Positions 10,295-20,901 of a DNA stretch of 64,000 bases are shown piece after piece. Under the pieces are notes generated by a model. It saw nothing but the letters and a program-made list of their open reading frames with translations, was not told the DNA's origin and did no database searches. Location: the NCBI GenBank assembly GCA_023078685.1, contig JALGAS010000009.1:2666001-2730000 (forward strand), given 5' to 3'. The stretch's first letter is position 1. Each line of letters opens with the position of its first letter. The DNA is from Neopestalotiopsis rosae. Lineage: Eukaryota > Ascomycota > Sordariomycetes > Amphisphaeriales > Sporocadaceae. The position numbers and the translations under genes were made by a program.

Positions 10295-11435
10295 TCAACC
10301 TCGAACAATGCACCCATGGCCAAGGTATTCCCTGCTCTGAACACCTCGATCTCGTTGAGTGAGGTAGGTCATCAGTGAAAGCGATACCACAGACAGCGTC
10401 TCCAGATATGCACTAGAAGTCTGAGCAGCCGCAAAGACAGTAGTTGCAGATCGCCTTGCGTTATTTCTGAGAAGGATATCTCCCATCCCCTTAAGTATCG
10501 ATTGAGCTCGGTACTCCTTGGAAATTCTCAAGTTCGACGTAAAAGTCCCGTGGCCTTCGGAGATTGACAAAGCCGGTCGCTGAGTCTCTCCGTGTGTATT
10601 TGAGGATGGTGCAGGATTTCGTGATGCAAAAACTCGTGTTCCACAAACCACAGGTCCGAGGTCAGACAAAAAATCGTTTAGGCTGTAGATCATTGACACG
10701 AACTGTTTTGTCAGACGCAAGATAACAGATATTCAAGCAAGTAACGTACCAAAAGAATGGCGAACCTTGAGGGCAAGTGCAACCAGGATTCAGAGCGCAC
10801 TACTAACAAAGTGCAAGCTACAAGCACAAACCCAGCGAAAAGGACCTGAGAACCCGCATATACCTTAAAGTAATTTGTTGCATAGATAATAGATTGACCG
10901 ATTCCTTGGTGGCGATTCTCATATACAAACAGTACCGAAATAAGCGCCATTACCATGCGAAACCAAGATAGGCTAGTTGCGAGGAGAACGCTTGTAGTCT
11001 GCGTCTCCGGCATCACAATCGCTGCAAGAAATGCGCAACAGCAGATTATGAAGTGAGTAGCGAGGAGCAACGGGTTATAAGCATATTGGTTCGAGTGCCA
11101 CTTGTAAGCTTCCCAAATCGTCTGCGTCAAGTTAGCAACACGTAAACTACAGTCTCAATCGTACTTACCTGCCGGACCATACTTGTCAGTAGCGATGAGC
11201 TGAACAGAAGAAGCATTTGATGCGTGTGGATCGCGAACGCGAGGAATACAGTGTTGAGCAGTATCGAGGAAACAATCTGGCCGACGAAGATGAACAGAAA
11301 GCAACTACGATGGCGTGCTGCATACAGTTGTGGTGCGTTGGTCTGCGCACTTACAACAAAGCACACCTCGACCAACCAGCAGCCACACCGAAAATGCAAG
11401 TGCGGCCTAAAGCTACCGCCTTGACAATGGCTCAT
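10295..11435 (-). CDS. Multi-spanning integral membrane protein, probably 5'-truncated
   Basis: Three exons: 11435-11169, 11121-10750 and 10702-10295 (introns of 47 bp each with clear branch sites), about 348 residues. Hydrophobic segments lie at about residues 44-68, 68-85, 110-125, 137-160 and 180-198. The last exon is hydrophilic and cytoplasmic-looking. It resembles fungal seven-helix-type membrane proteins without enough signature to assign one. The ATG used here falls inside the first 5 bp of a 58-bp fragment copied from the patatin gene (11431-11488). The original N-terminus, and perhaps one or two helices, have therefore probably been lost at that junction. Confidence 0.6.
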
Positions 11436-11488
11436 CGGAGAATAATATGACGCCTTTCACTATGAACGTGAAGTTCGCCGTGGCCAAT
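11431..11488 (+). repeat. 58-bp copy of patatin-gene exon sequence at a gene-gene junction
   Basis: Matches 23887-23944 of the patatin gene with a single visible mismatch (57 of 58). Similarity ends abruptly at both sides: at 11489 the kinase 3'-end sequence begins, and at 11431 the membrane-protein gene begins. It is therefore filler between the ends of two genes and not part of a longer duplication. Confidence 0.85.
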
Positions 11489-12702
11489 GGCTTAACCTCA
11501 CATCCTGCTCTCCAGGTTCATAGATGTAGTCAGAGACAACGCAGACCATTGCCAAACGCACTAGACAGGCTAATTGACTAGTATCTCGCTTTCCTCGCAC
11601 AAACGAATGCTGCATATTTTCAGATACTAAAAGTGACTCTGCGTTATAGGTGGGGAAACTCACGTCAGAGATATCTGTCAATGATTGAGCAACCTTGAGA
11701 GACTCACGAAATAGTGCAGACTGCGACTGTTCCATAGATCTTTTACGCAACGCGCGAGGACTTTTGTGCGATAGTTGCATCAGAATTGATGCAAGGGAAT
11801 CTAAAATGTCCCTGTCTCCTGAGGCTGGGCCCTTGTCGGTATAGGTCGAACTCACTGCAAATCTGTCAGCTTTGGTCCGTCTTGAAAATGTAACACTTTC
11901 CGAGAAGCATCATTTGGAAGTTCCTTACTGATTTTAACCACCCCATCATGTGTCAAGAGGATCATCTGAGGAGTCAAGGCCGTCAGACGAAACCCACTCT
12001 TCCTAATGTAAGTTAGAGCGTCAAGGATCTGAGGAAGATTAGCTAAGACCTTTCACAAGGTGCTTCAAGACTGACCTGTCCCATAATACAACCTATGTCG
12101 TCATCAGAAGGATATGCGAGCGATCGGATGAGCATGTCAAGACTGACCGCCACCTCCTCATAGACAACGACGCAAGCGTCGTCAGTCATGTAGCTCTCAA
12201 TCGCTGTGACTATGTTGCCGTGTCGCAATCGTCGACACCAGTGCATTATTTGCGTTGCGTCTCGGGCAGGATAATATCTCAGGTGGACACACGCCACGGG
12301 CTTAGCCTTTGTCGCCGCCACTCGAACCGTACCGCCCAGATTGAGTAGTGTGGGAGAAAGGGAATAGTGAGTCGAGGGTGGGCCGGAATTCTCGACGAAA
12401 GCTAATGAGGAATTATGCACTGGCCTTGTCATTCTGGAGCTCTGGACGGCGGATAGGTTCAGCCTATTCACAAGCCTCTTGGGTGCCCTTATCTCGGGGT
12501 TTGTATCGTCTGCAGAGCGTTTGCCATTTACGTTTCGGTTTGCCGCATGGTCAACCCGTGTTGCGAGATCAGGAGCTACTGATGCTGAGGCTGGAGATGC
12601 TTGACTGTCTTGTCCGCCAGAGCCTCGCAACAGCGGTTGACGTATCTCGAGCCGACCAATCTGTGTCACCCTTTTGCCATTTTTGTAGTGTGGTATGTCC
12701 AT
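11460..12702 (-). CDS. Pseudokinase-type protein with altered C-terminus
   Basis: Four exons: 12702-12076, 12028-11929, 11854-11664 and 11609-11460, about 355 residues. The N-terminal 120 residues are Ser/Arg-rich and probably disordered. A kinase-like fold follows: an N-lobe with RHGNIV in place of the usual HPNIV, a hinge-like VVYEE, the helix DDDIGCIMGQILDALTYI, then LTPQMILLTHDGVVKI where HRD...N and DFG should be. Neither catalytic motif is present, so catalysis is unlikely. The last exon carries the C-lobe end (HSFVRGKRDTSQLACL). The final roughly ten codons and the stop are read antisense through the inserted patatin fragment. A near-identical copy of the last exon with its own stop lies at 43182-43337. 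It is head-to-head with the related gene at 13018. Confidence 0.65.
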
Positions 12703-13017
12703 CTTCGTTACCACCGTGCACTGATAAGTCTTGAGGCAGAGAGTTCAAGTCAATGATGGTAGTTTTGAATGATCCCTTCACGGTAGCTTTGTGTGATGGA
12801 CTGTCAAGTTCATACAGTAATTAGTCACTGCTTAAGTAGTCGGATGGACTGGAGATAATTGCTCCAACTAGGCGATCCAAAATGGTTTTGGTTCACATAA
12901 TCGGCTTCTCAGCCGTTCCAGAAGTGTGTATTAGAGCCAAATATGGAGGTGTTTGCACATGGTAAATGACATCGATGTTTTGCACAATTGACACAATACT
13001 GTGAATATGCACTGCAC

Positions 13018-14150
13018 ATGTATACATCCAGAAACGATTCCGTAACAGAGACCTCAAGTGCAACATCGGAATACTGTATAAATAATTCATTATCACCATT
13101 TTGTTCAAATCTGATCAAAGGTACCAGTCCATGGTTAGTATTGATAGTACTTCAGCTTCTCAATATTTCTTCATCCTCGTTACCGAGAGAAACAACTTTC
13201 ACCAAATTAAGAATCGCTTTGAGGCGGAAACCAGACTTTTACAACCACTCAGATCTTATTCCTATTCATGCCTATCCGCCGGTCACAATTAATGGTTCCG
13301 CCGAGACAGACTACTGCCGCATGCGTTCAACCTCAGATGCATGGATCGGCAGATCTTTTCGAGACCGCAGTCGGATCGTCAAAGTGGAAGACGTACCTCA
13401 AATGACGATCAGTGATTTTGGGAGCTTCGTCGACATCCATCACATCAATGTAGCACGCTTCTTCGGACTGTATTACAACCAAAAATCGACCGACGTTGTG
13501 TTCGAGTACGCCGACATGGATCTCCTTGCTGTCCTGCCTCTCGCCTCTGAGGCGGAAGTAGCAAGCATGATAGCTCAGGTCTGCTTTGTCTTGCATGCCA
13601 TGCATCGTACACACGGACTGTAATTGACAGAAAAACCTCGCTAGGTACTGTGCGCGATTAGCCACCTCCTATCTCTACCGACAGATCTTCGAATTCTGAG
13701 TATTCGTCTTTCCATGTTCGGCCTAGTCAAGCTAAGTATGCACCCCAAGTGCCTCAGCCGGAACTATTTACTTTTCGTAATAGAAATTGGGAGATAGATG
13801 TTCGCGTTCACTAAGACAGGCCAGCTCTCGACTTTCGACACCGACCGACGACATACATTATCCGCAGGAAAGAGATGTATCGGTCTATGGTATCTTATGT
13901 GGAGCAGCTGATGAAAATCTCATGTCCTCATATGTACACCTGGACGTTCGATGGCGCAGACTTTCTGGATATCCTCTACAGTGGCGACTTGCCCCCTCTC
14001 AGTGTACGTCTGCTCGTTGAAGTCTCAAATTCAACCCGGCCTGACTCTGAATAGCACCCATTTCTACGCAAAGCACGAGGTCCAGCCGGTCTGCGAGGCC
14101 CCGCACAACTTGCTATGCGCGCTTTGCTGGCAGAGACGTCTTTTGACTAG
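13018..14150 (+). CDS. Pseudokinase-type protein
   Basis: Exons: (about 13018)-13578, 13645-13735, 13825-14003 and 14055-14150. Splicing keeps a continuous kinase-like domain: RIVKVEDVP (candidate ATP-site lysine), FVDIHHINVARFFG, the hinge-like VVFEYADMDL, a helix VLCAISHLL, then LRILSIRLSMFGLVKLTLDFR. The HRD loop is absent and DFG appears as DFR. The C-lobe ends with LSHPFLRKARG. Intron positions match the paralogue on the other strand (11460-12702), so the two arose by duplication. The 5' end is uncertain: a TATAAATA sequence at 13077-13084 suggests that transcription starts later and that the true ATG may be downstream. Loss of catalytic residues suggests a binding or signalling scaffold. 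Confidence 0.6.
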
Positions 14151-14485
14151 GATCAAGAATAGGAGTTTCCGTATCCTTGTGCAGAAACAATTTAATAAAA
14201 CGCTTCTTGCTTTTGGAATGGAAAAGTGATTCAAAAATATTGACCTAATGGTGTATACAACCTGCTCAAATCCCGAGATCTAATAACCTTCAGTCTAGCA
14301 GACATGACCTGATCCAATAGATAGTTTATTTTTGCTTTTCTTCTCCAAAGAGCTTTCTATCCAGTTTGCTTAGTCGCCCGATCCATCGCAAAGTACTCTT
14401 ACGCTTCGCGTTGAGCCTCATATGCCCTGAGAGATATTTCATGACACGCTGAGCTTATTTCAAGGGAGTCTTGAGACGTACAAAG

Positions 14486-15109
14486 TCAGATATTCATCCA
14501 CTTGCTACCTGCTGCACGAAGACAAGATGTGCAATACCCGACATCATCTGCTCTCCAATTGGCAGCCAATAATAGGTTATTTTCGTGATAACGTTCATAG
14601 TTTCTTGCTCGATGATACCAACGACGCCTCCTGGATCTCTGGTTCAGGAATCCCATAGCAACAACTGCGGTGGGAGAATTGGGTTGAGCCAAGCACTGAT
14701 ACTGTGGTATCCAAGGGCTCTCGAAGATGAGGTGGCCACAAACTGGATGTCTTGCTATGTCTCGGCATATGGGACATGTCGGAGCTATCCAGGAGGACTC
14801 ATCAGGGCGATTGATTAATTGTTGAAACCAGGTTTGGATGCAAATGCTCCCGAAATTGTGGCCGCAGTGAAGAAAAACCTGTGTTTCCGCTTCTCCTTCA
14901 TGGTTCGGTGTTCCAAATGAATTTTGGCAGATGATGCATTCATCATCTTGACTCGGAACATTCGAGCCATGACGCTCTTCATTAGTTGCTCTGGCGTCAT
15001 GGCGATCGACTTCTTCGGTGAGCGGACCGAGTTGATGTTGGTGGGTACGGTTCCTTTTCCAACGGATTCTATTCCGAATGATCATAAGAGCTTTTCGCAG
15101 CCGAGCCAT
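14486..15109 (-). CDS. RING-finger protein (probable E3 ubiquitin ligase)
   Basis: A single frame of 207 residues from an ATG at 15109. Residues 58-115 form a RING pattern: C58-x2-C61, then HCGH around 81-84, C90, and C112-PIC115. RING domains recruit ubiquitin-conjugating enzymes. The N-terminus is basic (MARLRKALMIIRNRIRWKRN) and the C-terminus is Arg/Trp/Tyr-rich with a further C-x2-C pair (YCTSC). No membrane segment is seen. It lies between the pseudokinase pair and the P-loop relic and is convergent with the pseudokinase gene at 13018. Confidence 0.7.
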   Translation of the reverse strand: MARLRKALMIIRNRIRWKRNRTHQHQLGPLTEEVDRHDARATNEERHGSNVPSQDDECIICQNSFGTPNHEGEAETQVFLHCGHNFGSICIQTWFQQLINRPDESSWIAPTCPICRDIARHPVCGHLIFESPWIPQYQCLAQPNSPTAVVAMGFLNQRSRRRRWYHRARNYERYHENNLLLAANWRADDVGYCTSCLRAAGSKWMNI

Positions 15110-15524
15110 AGGAAGATACTTTTGGCAGCGAAGCTCCGTGGTATGCTCGCATTCTTGATAGTAGTTGTAGTCTTCTTGATGTGTCTGCGGCAGTCTGTCT
15201 ATTGATCAGCACCCGCCCTTTCGGTGCAGTTTGGAGTCTGTGCTGGAAAGATAGCTGCAAGACTTACCCTTGTAACCGTAACTACTGTCCCATAGTATTT
15301 TCTCGAGGTGATACTGATATGAGCCTTCAGATTGGAAACTAACAGAAATATTTGTCTGCCGGGATCTGCCACAAGACTCCAGTCGGTCAGCAGGATGCCA
15401 ATAGCTGCGATGTAAGCAGCTTTATAACTTGACTCGATTTATATGGACGCAATTGGGATGAAATCGTGGCTGAGATCATACTGTGACGGAACCCAAAGCA
15501 TGCCTAAATGAGTTCAATACATCA

Positions 15525-15992
15525 TTCTGGAAGACTATACCGGAACTTTGGAGACAATTTATTCTATGTCGTTCTTGATATTCACTTGAGCCTTTAGGAT
15601 GATTGAAACCGCCCATTTACAGCAAGTGCTGCAATGAATATGGAAACGACGCGGTAAATAGAAGTATCCAAAATGCCACTTTCGTATCGATAATACGATG
15701 TGAAAATACGCCGTATTTAATGAAAGTTTATAGCTTTAGCTTCTATATATCCTGGCTGACCTTCGAAGTTGCTTGGATACTCGTTTGTGCCTTAGTAATC
15801 TTCTGTGTTGGGTTAATCTTCTGTGTCAGGATACTGTTCTGTGTCAGGATATTATTACGTGTTATGATACTCTTCTGCGGCGGGATACTTTTCTATGCTA
15901 CAGACAACAAGGATTCTTTTCCGGAATTGTGGGTAAGTCGTGGAGCTCCCCTGACATTCCTGCCTTTAGTGTATCGAACCGTCGGGATAGAA
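15525..15992 (-). repeat. Dispersed repeat R2, inverted copy
   Basis: Reverse complement of about 1640-2045. The order here is half core (15525-15775), antisense minisatellite units (15770-15900), then the end motif around 15900-15992 (GGAGCTCCCCTGACATTCCT and following). It stops about 30 bp before the ATG of the P-loop-like gene. Confidence 0.8.
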
Positions 15993-16023
15993 GCAGCTGA
16001 ACATCTCACGAATTCTCAAGCTG

Positions 16024-16915
16024 ATGGCAGCCGATTCCAGTTCAGATAAAATACCTCTTTATATGGATGTCGTCAGGAACATCGTCAGGCAAATGGCAAT
16101 GGAAGGCCCAGGATTCGCATATCAAGAGTTTCGGCAGCGCCTGTCCGAGGTAAAATGGGCTGCTGGTCAAGAAATGCCACTAAAACTGCGGCTACAACTA
16201 TTGGACACCTTCCTCGCACCATCCACGTTGACCGAATCCAGCCGACCGGCGCAAGCTGAAGAGGACATTTGGGCTTTTGCACCTGGTTCGCTGACCATAG
16301 TCGATCTGAGCGATCCTTTCATGGCATCAGAAGACGCGTGCTCCTTGTTCTCTATTTGTCTTTCCATTTTTATGGAAGACCGAGGTACCTGTGGCCGTGT
16401 AGTGGCTGTAGACGAGGCACACAAGGTGAGAAATATTTACCTCAGTAGTTCTGACGTACTTTTGGTCGGCCCTGCGTGTTCGTCTATGTTACTAACGATA
16501 CATTTTCGTGCAGTTTCTTGTTCAAACAGGTGAAGCGCGCGTCCTCACTGGCGACCTCACTTCCATCACCCGGCAACAGCGTCACACGGGAACCCGTGTA
16601 ATCATCGCAACACAGGAGCCGACTTTGTCACCTGAACTCATCGAGCTTTGTAATGCAACTTTCGTTCATCGCTTCCTGTCACCGAGATGGTACGAAGTTC
16701 TGAAGAGACATCTGGCCGCTGCAAGAGACCAGGAATCCAATGTCCCTGGCTCATTGTTGGAGACCATCGTCACTCACTTCGTCAATCGACTGTCATCCCC
16801 GCCATCCATAGCGATTGTCCCGTGCGTCAGCCCAAGTGCGAAGGCTTCCAGACTGTTCAATTGCTCGAGCGAAAGTATCGGGCATTGGGGTGAGCACGAT
16901 TGGCGAAACTGCTGA
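16024..16915 (+). CDS. C-terminal part of a P-loop NTPase-like protein, 5'-truncated by a repeat
   Basis: Two exons: 16024-16425 and 16514-16915 (88-bp intron), about 267 residues. LTIVDLSDPFM and RVVAVDEAHK look like Walker B-type strands of a large fungal P-loop family, followed by TSITRQQRHTGTRVIIATQEPTLSPELIELC, a sensor-like strand and helix. The Walker A part is missing. Repeat R2 ends about 30 bp upstream of the first ATG, so the N-terminal half was probably displaced when the repeat arrived. It may be a dead fragment even though the frame is open. The last roughly 30 codons after IVTHFVNRLS look less conserved and could be an unspliced or shifted tail. Confidence 0.5.
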
Positions 16916-17199
16916 AAGTCGTAGCACGCGCTCCATAGCGGCATCGTCTGTACATTCCTTGGGCTTCGGGCTTCTTCGACCTCGTTTGATGGATCAGGCA
17001 TCCTCGAAATGGAGTACATGTCGCGCCCGGAGAACCAGACTGGTTCGACGGGAAAGTGTCGGGAGCTGTCGTTCAAAGGCTCGCCTGGGTGTACGAGCGA
17101 AGGGGAACAGCGATACTAATGGTATTGAAGGAGTTCTTTCTCTTAAGTACTCATCACATCCCCTTGCATCGCCGCTTCCATCGAACTAACAGGGATATT

Positions 17200-17960
17200 G
17201 GGATCATTTGCGGCATAGGCTCCAGCAGAAACCTCAAACTGCTATGGAGAGGAATGCCCTGACGCTCCTAGTCTGTATTGAGGCTGTGTTTCTCTTGTCC
17301 TCCCAATCACATGTGGACTAGAAATCTGAGTACGGGCGGTCTACTTCCGGTGATAAATTGCACAATTCCCCGGTCCTGCAGAATGCCTAGCGCCTAAACC
17401 TGCAGAGCGTAGTCTGCCCACAAAAGTCATGTCAGATCATTTGGAGACGTTATAACGTCCAGGATGATTCCCGGGTTGACAGATCACCACCCCTCGTTAC
17501 AGGGGATGATACACTCCCTGAATACGTCACTAAAGCCCATATTTGTGAGTCCCAACTGTTTTCATATGGTCGAAAAGACGGCTGTCTTTATTCGGAGACC
17601 TTCGAGTTACGCGGAATCCACTCGAGAGTGGCCATTGTTTCATGTGTCAACGTAAACCATTGTGTATATTTAAGGACAAAATCTTTTTTTTTCTTTCAGT
17701 CCGGAGAAACCTGGCACGAAGAACTATAGCCACGGTTAGGAGCAGGCAAAGCAAATACTTATCGAGAGCCTAGACAGTGTGTAAGAAGAGGGCAAACTCA
17801 ATCGAATAACTATACCTTATCAGAACATAACAAAAACCTAATGTGACGACTTTTCCTTGTCCGCGCATTTAACCACCCATTGAACCCCTAGACTCTTCTT
17901 GAAGCATCAAGTCTGGACTAATTGGAACACCTTCGGATGTTACTTTATATCATCTTTGCG
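17200..17960. other. Intergenic region, nothing supported
   Basis: Only short frames with no domain. It lies downstream of the P-loop relic and of the GMC gene end. Confidence 0.5.
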
Positions 17961-17966
17961 ACTTGA

Positions 17967-20299
17967 TCAAATCAGCACCCTTTCAGTGGTGTCAGTAAAA
18001 GACATCTTTTTTTGTTTCTCGATCAAGGAACACACCTTCTCCGCTACCGCGTACACCACAGACTGAAGGTGTGCACTTGGTATCACTGGGATAATGCTGG
18101 AGTCAACGACACGCAGATTCTGAATCCCATATACCTTCAGATCCGTACCGACAACCCCTCCGAGCTCACGAGGCAACATAGCCAGCGTGCCGCATGGGTG
18201 GAAACCGGTGCCAATTTGGCTTCTGACAAGATCTTTCAATACCACTTGGTCGTCGGACATGAGGTTTTCGTCGACGACTGGGTTCAAGTTCATCATGGCA
18301 GATGTTGTCACGAGTTGTTGGTTCCATTGTAACCCCATCGACAGGGTATCTAGATCAAACGGATGTGCCCCGTAGCGAGGGTCAACCTCAACGCCATCGA
18401 GAATGTCGCTAGACTTTGGATGGACGTAGCCACGAGAGAGCGGATACTGTTGGGCGACTTGGATCGTTCCAATCGAATCTGCCATAACTTCGATAGCACC
18501 TTGGGTCGGCGCACTCAATAACTGCAGAATTGCAGAATACTGAGCTTCGTATCCTCTGCGTAGCTCGTCTGTATAGTCAGATGGTAAGTAGACGCTGGTA
18601 TTGTCAGTTGACAAATCTTGTAAGATAGATGGCCATGAGCTAGTGAGACGAGTCATCGGCAAGTAGCAAATTGCCTCCACGAGTGTTGCAGTGAGGGGCC
18701 CCGTTCTGTTGTCATAATACAAATCCCTCGCAAGCTGGAGTCTCTGGCCCGTCATGTTCTTGGTGGTCAACAGTGTGGAACTGCTATCTATTGGAATCGT
18801 CAATCCAAGTTATTAGCTGTGAAAGCACCAGCGGTAGTCCAGGGATGGCATACATTTGTAGGACGGGTCAATCATGGCATGATCTTGAAGGTTGTTTCCC
18901 ACGCCTGGTGAGTCAACTATTAATGGAATTTCCAGCCTTCCCAGGGTGGCTGAAGGGCCAATGCCCGAAACTTGCAAGAGTGCTGGACTCCAGATGGCGC
19001 CAGCAGCCAAGATCACTTCTCGGCGGGCTTTCGCAACGTAAGTGAAGTCACTGTCGTTTCGACCCACGAACTAAAAGAGACAGAGAAACGAAAATTTCAG
19101 CGCCTGCGCTCCCTCAGGGGAACAATATCAAGAGCGAACGGATGCTACTGACCGCAACTCCTGCTATCGCGACATTTGAATTGTTGGCCTGCTCGTTGAA
19201 AAGCAGCCGCGTGACGATCTTCTCCGTGGCAATATAAAGGTTGTGTCTGTTTATGGATCCCTTCAAATAAGCAGTCCTAGCATCGTAGCGAGACTGATTT
19301 GACGACGATAGGCTAAATGGGGGAACGGTTATTCCGACGTTAGCGCCGGACGATAGGTTATTCTTGTAGTGGATGCCTAGCTCTTCGCTGGCCGCGATGA
19401 AGTTGCCTGTCAATATGATTAGCAGCTGGTCTCTTTTAGCGTCGGTTTGGATGAGAAAGGACGCGTTTCTCCTCACTGAATTGACTGTATATATAGTTGG
19501 GGTACGCAAGCTTTACAAGCCCGTCGGATCCGTACGCGTAACCACTTTTGTCACTGGGTGCATTTGACCATCCATAATCACCTAAATTATTGGTGAAGGA
19601 TTCGACCTGCCGTGCATGATATCAGCTGTTTGTTCCTTCTCAATTGCGACAAACCGCAAAAGCAAAGCAACAGCAATAGAAAGTCAACCTTTTGGAAATA
19701 AGGAATTATATCGTCCCATCCCCAGCCATCATTGCCGAGATCTCTCCACGTGTCGTAGTCAGCACGGGTCCCACGTGTCCATATCATACCATTGAGGACC
19801 GTCCCACCACCCACCACATGGCCTTGGCTGAGCCTCCTTGGCTGATTATCAAGATAATTCTGCGCGATCGTGCTGATGTTCCAGTCATATTTTGACCCTA
19901 CGGTGGCACCGATCCTGGAAGGGAGAACGACCGCCTCTTCTCGAGAGTCCCTAGGCAGAAGTTAGCTATCGAATGTGCCATTCGCAAACGATCATCACAC
20001 ATCTGGCCTGCTTCAAGTAGTAGAACCGTTACTAGAAGATGAACATTAGTATTTGCCAAATTTAACTCTTGGGACGTTTCCTCCGCTTCCTCTGATCTGT
20101 GCTCTGAAGCATATTCACCATCTCTGTTCTCCGTCAGCCGGTTTGCCACGACCAGGCCGGCCGGCCCAGCACCAACTACAATATAGTCATAGGTTGAGGG
20201 CAGACGGGAGATATCTGATGCGGAGTCAAGCAATCTACCCCACGATAGCCGTGCAAGAAAGAAGATCAAAAGAAAAAGGTGGCAATTGATGAACACCAT
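17967..20299 (-). CDS. Secreted GMC-family FAD oxidoreductase
   Basis: Seven exons: 20299-20119, 20031-20001 (a 31-bp micro-exon), 19950-19689, 19606-19477, 19406-19153, 19070-18854 and 18787-17967. All phases agree and give 631 residues, normal for the family. Residues 1-21 form a signal peptide. DYIVVGAGPAG (about 38-48) is the FAD dinucleotide fold. GHVVGGGTVLNGMIWTRG and ARREVILAAGAIWSPALLQVSGIGP are the two GMC signature regions. The C-terminal catalytic pair is His555 in FHPCGT and His598 in IPSAHLQ. GMC enzymes oxidise alcohols or sugars, often extracellularly; the substrate cannot be read from sequence. A 66-bp copy of the exon 7 region near residues 577-600 lies at 5856-5921. Confidence 0.9.
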
Positions 20300-20901
20300 T
20301 TCTGAGCAAGGAAATTTGTGTTGAGATGCTGTTTAAAGGAGAATAGAACAGTGTAATGGATCAGAGGCTGTAATCTCCTGATACGTACGAAAGCAAAGGC
20401 TAATCTCTCCACATGAATCATCCTTTCTCTTGGCCTATAGATGATCCGTTTCTAGCTGCAAAGCTTCTAATCACGGAAATGATCGTGCTGTAGAGTGCAT
20501 TACGGATCTCAGATATTGTAAAGCATATTCTACTCCAAGTCAAATTGTAGACATCGACTTGTCGCATTCCGTGCGTTTTTGCTTAGCCCCCTTCAGCTGT
20601 CCATAGATTGATCTTGAAGTACCCTTTCAAGAAAGTAAGCAAACTACGATCGAAGACCATTATAGGATGTTCAAGGTCCAGACCAAGCGCGGTCCAAAAA
20701 GCTTTTTCTGTCTTCTGAAGCCTTAAAAAACTGAAAGGATCTAACGAGTCTGTCCATTTGCGCTCATACCATCCTACGAAAACTTGACATCGAATTATGG
20801 AACAATAAGGATTTGTTTTTCCGCAATCACGGTTATATATATTCTATTGGGAGGCTTAGCAATATTGTGATCAGACCTTGCTACATCTTTTTATACTCTC
20901 C

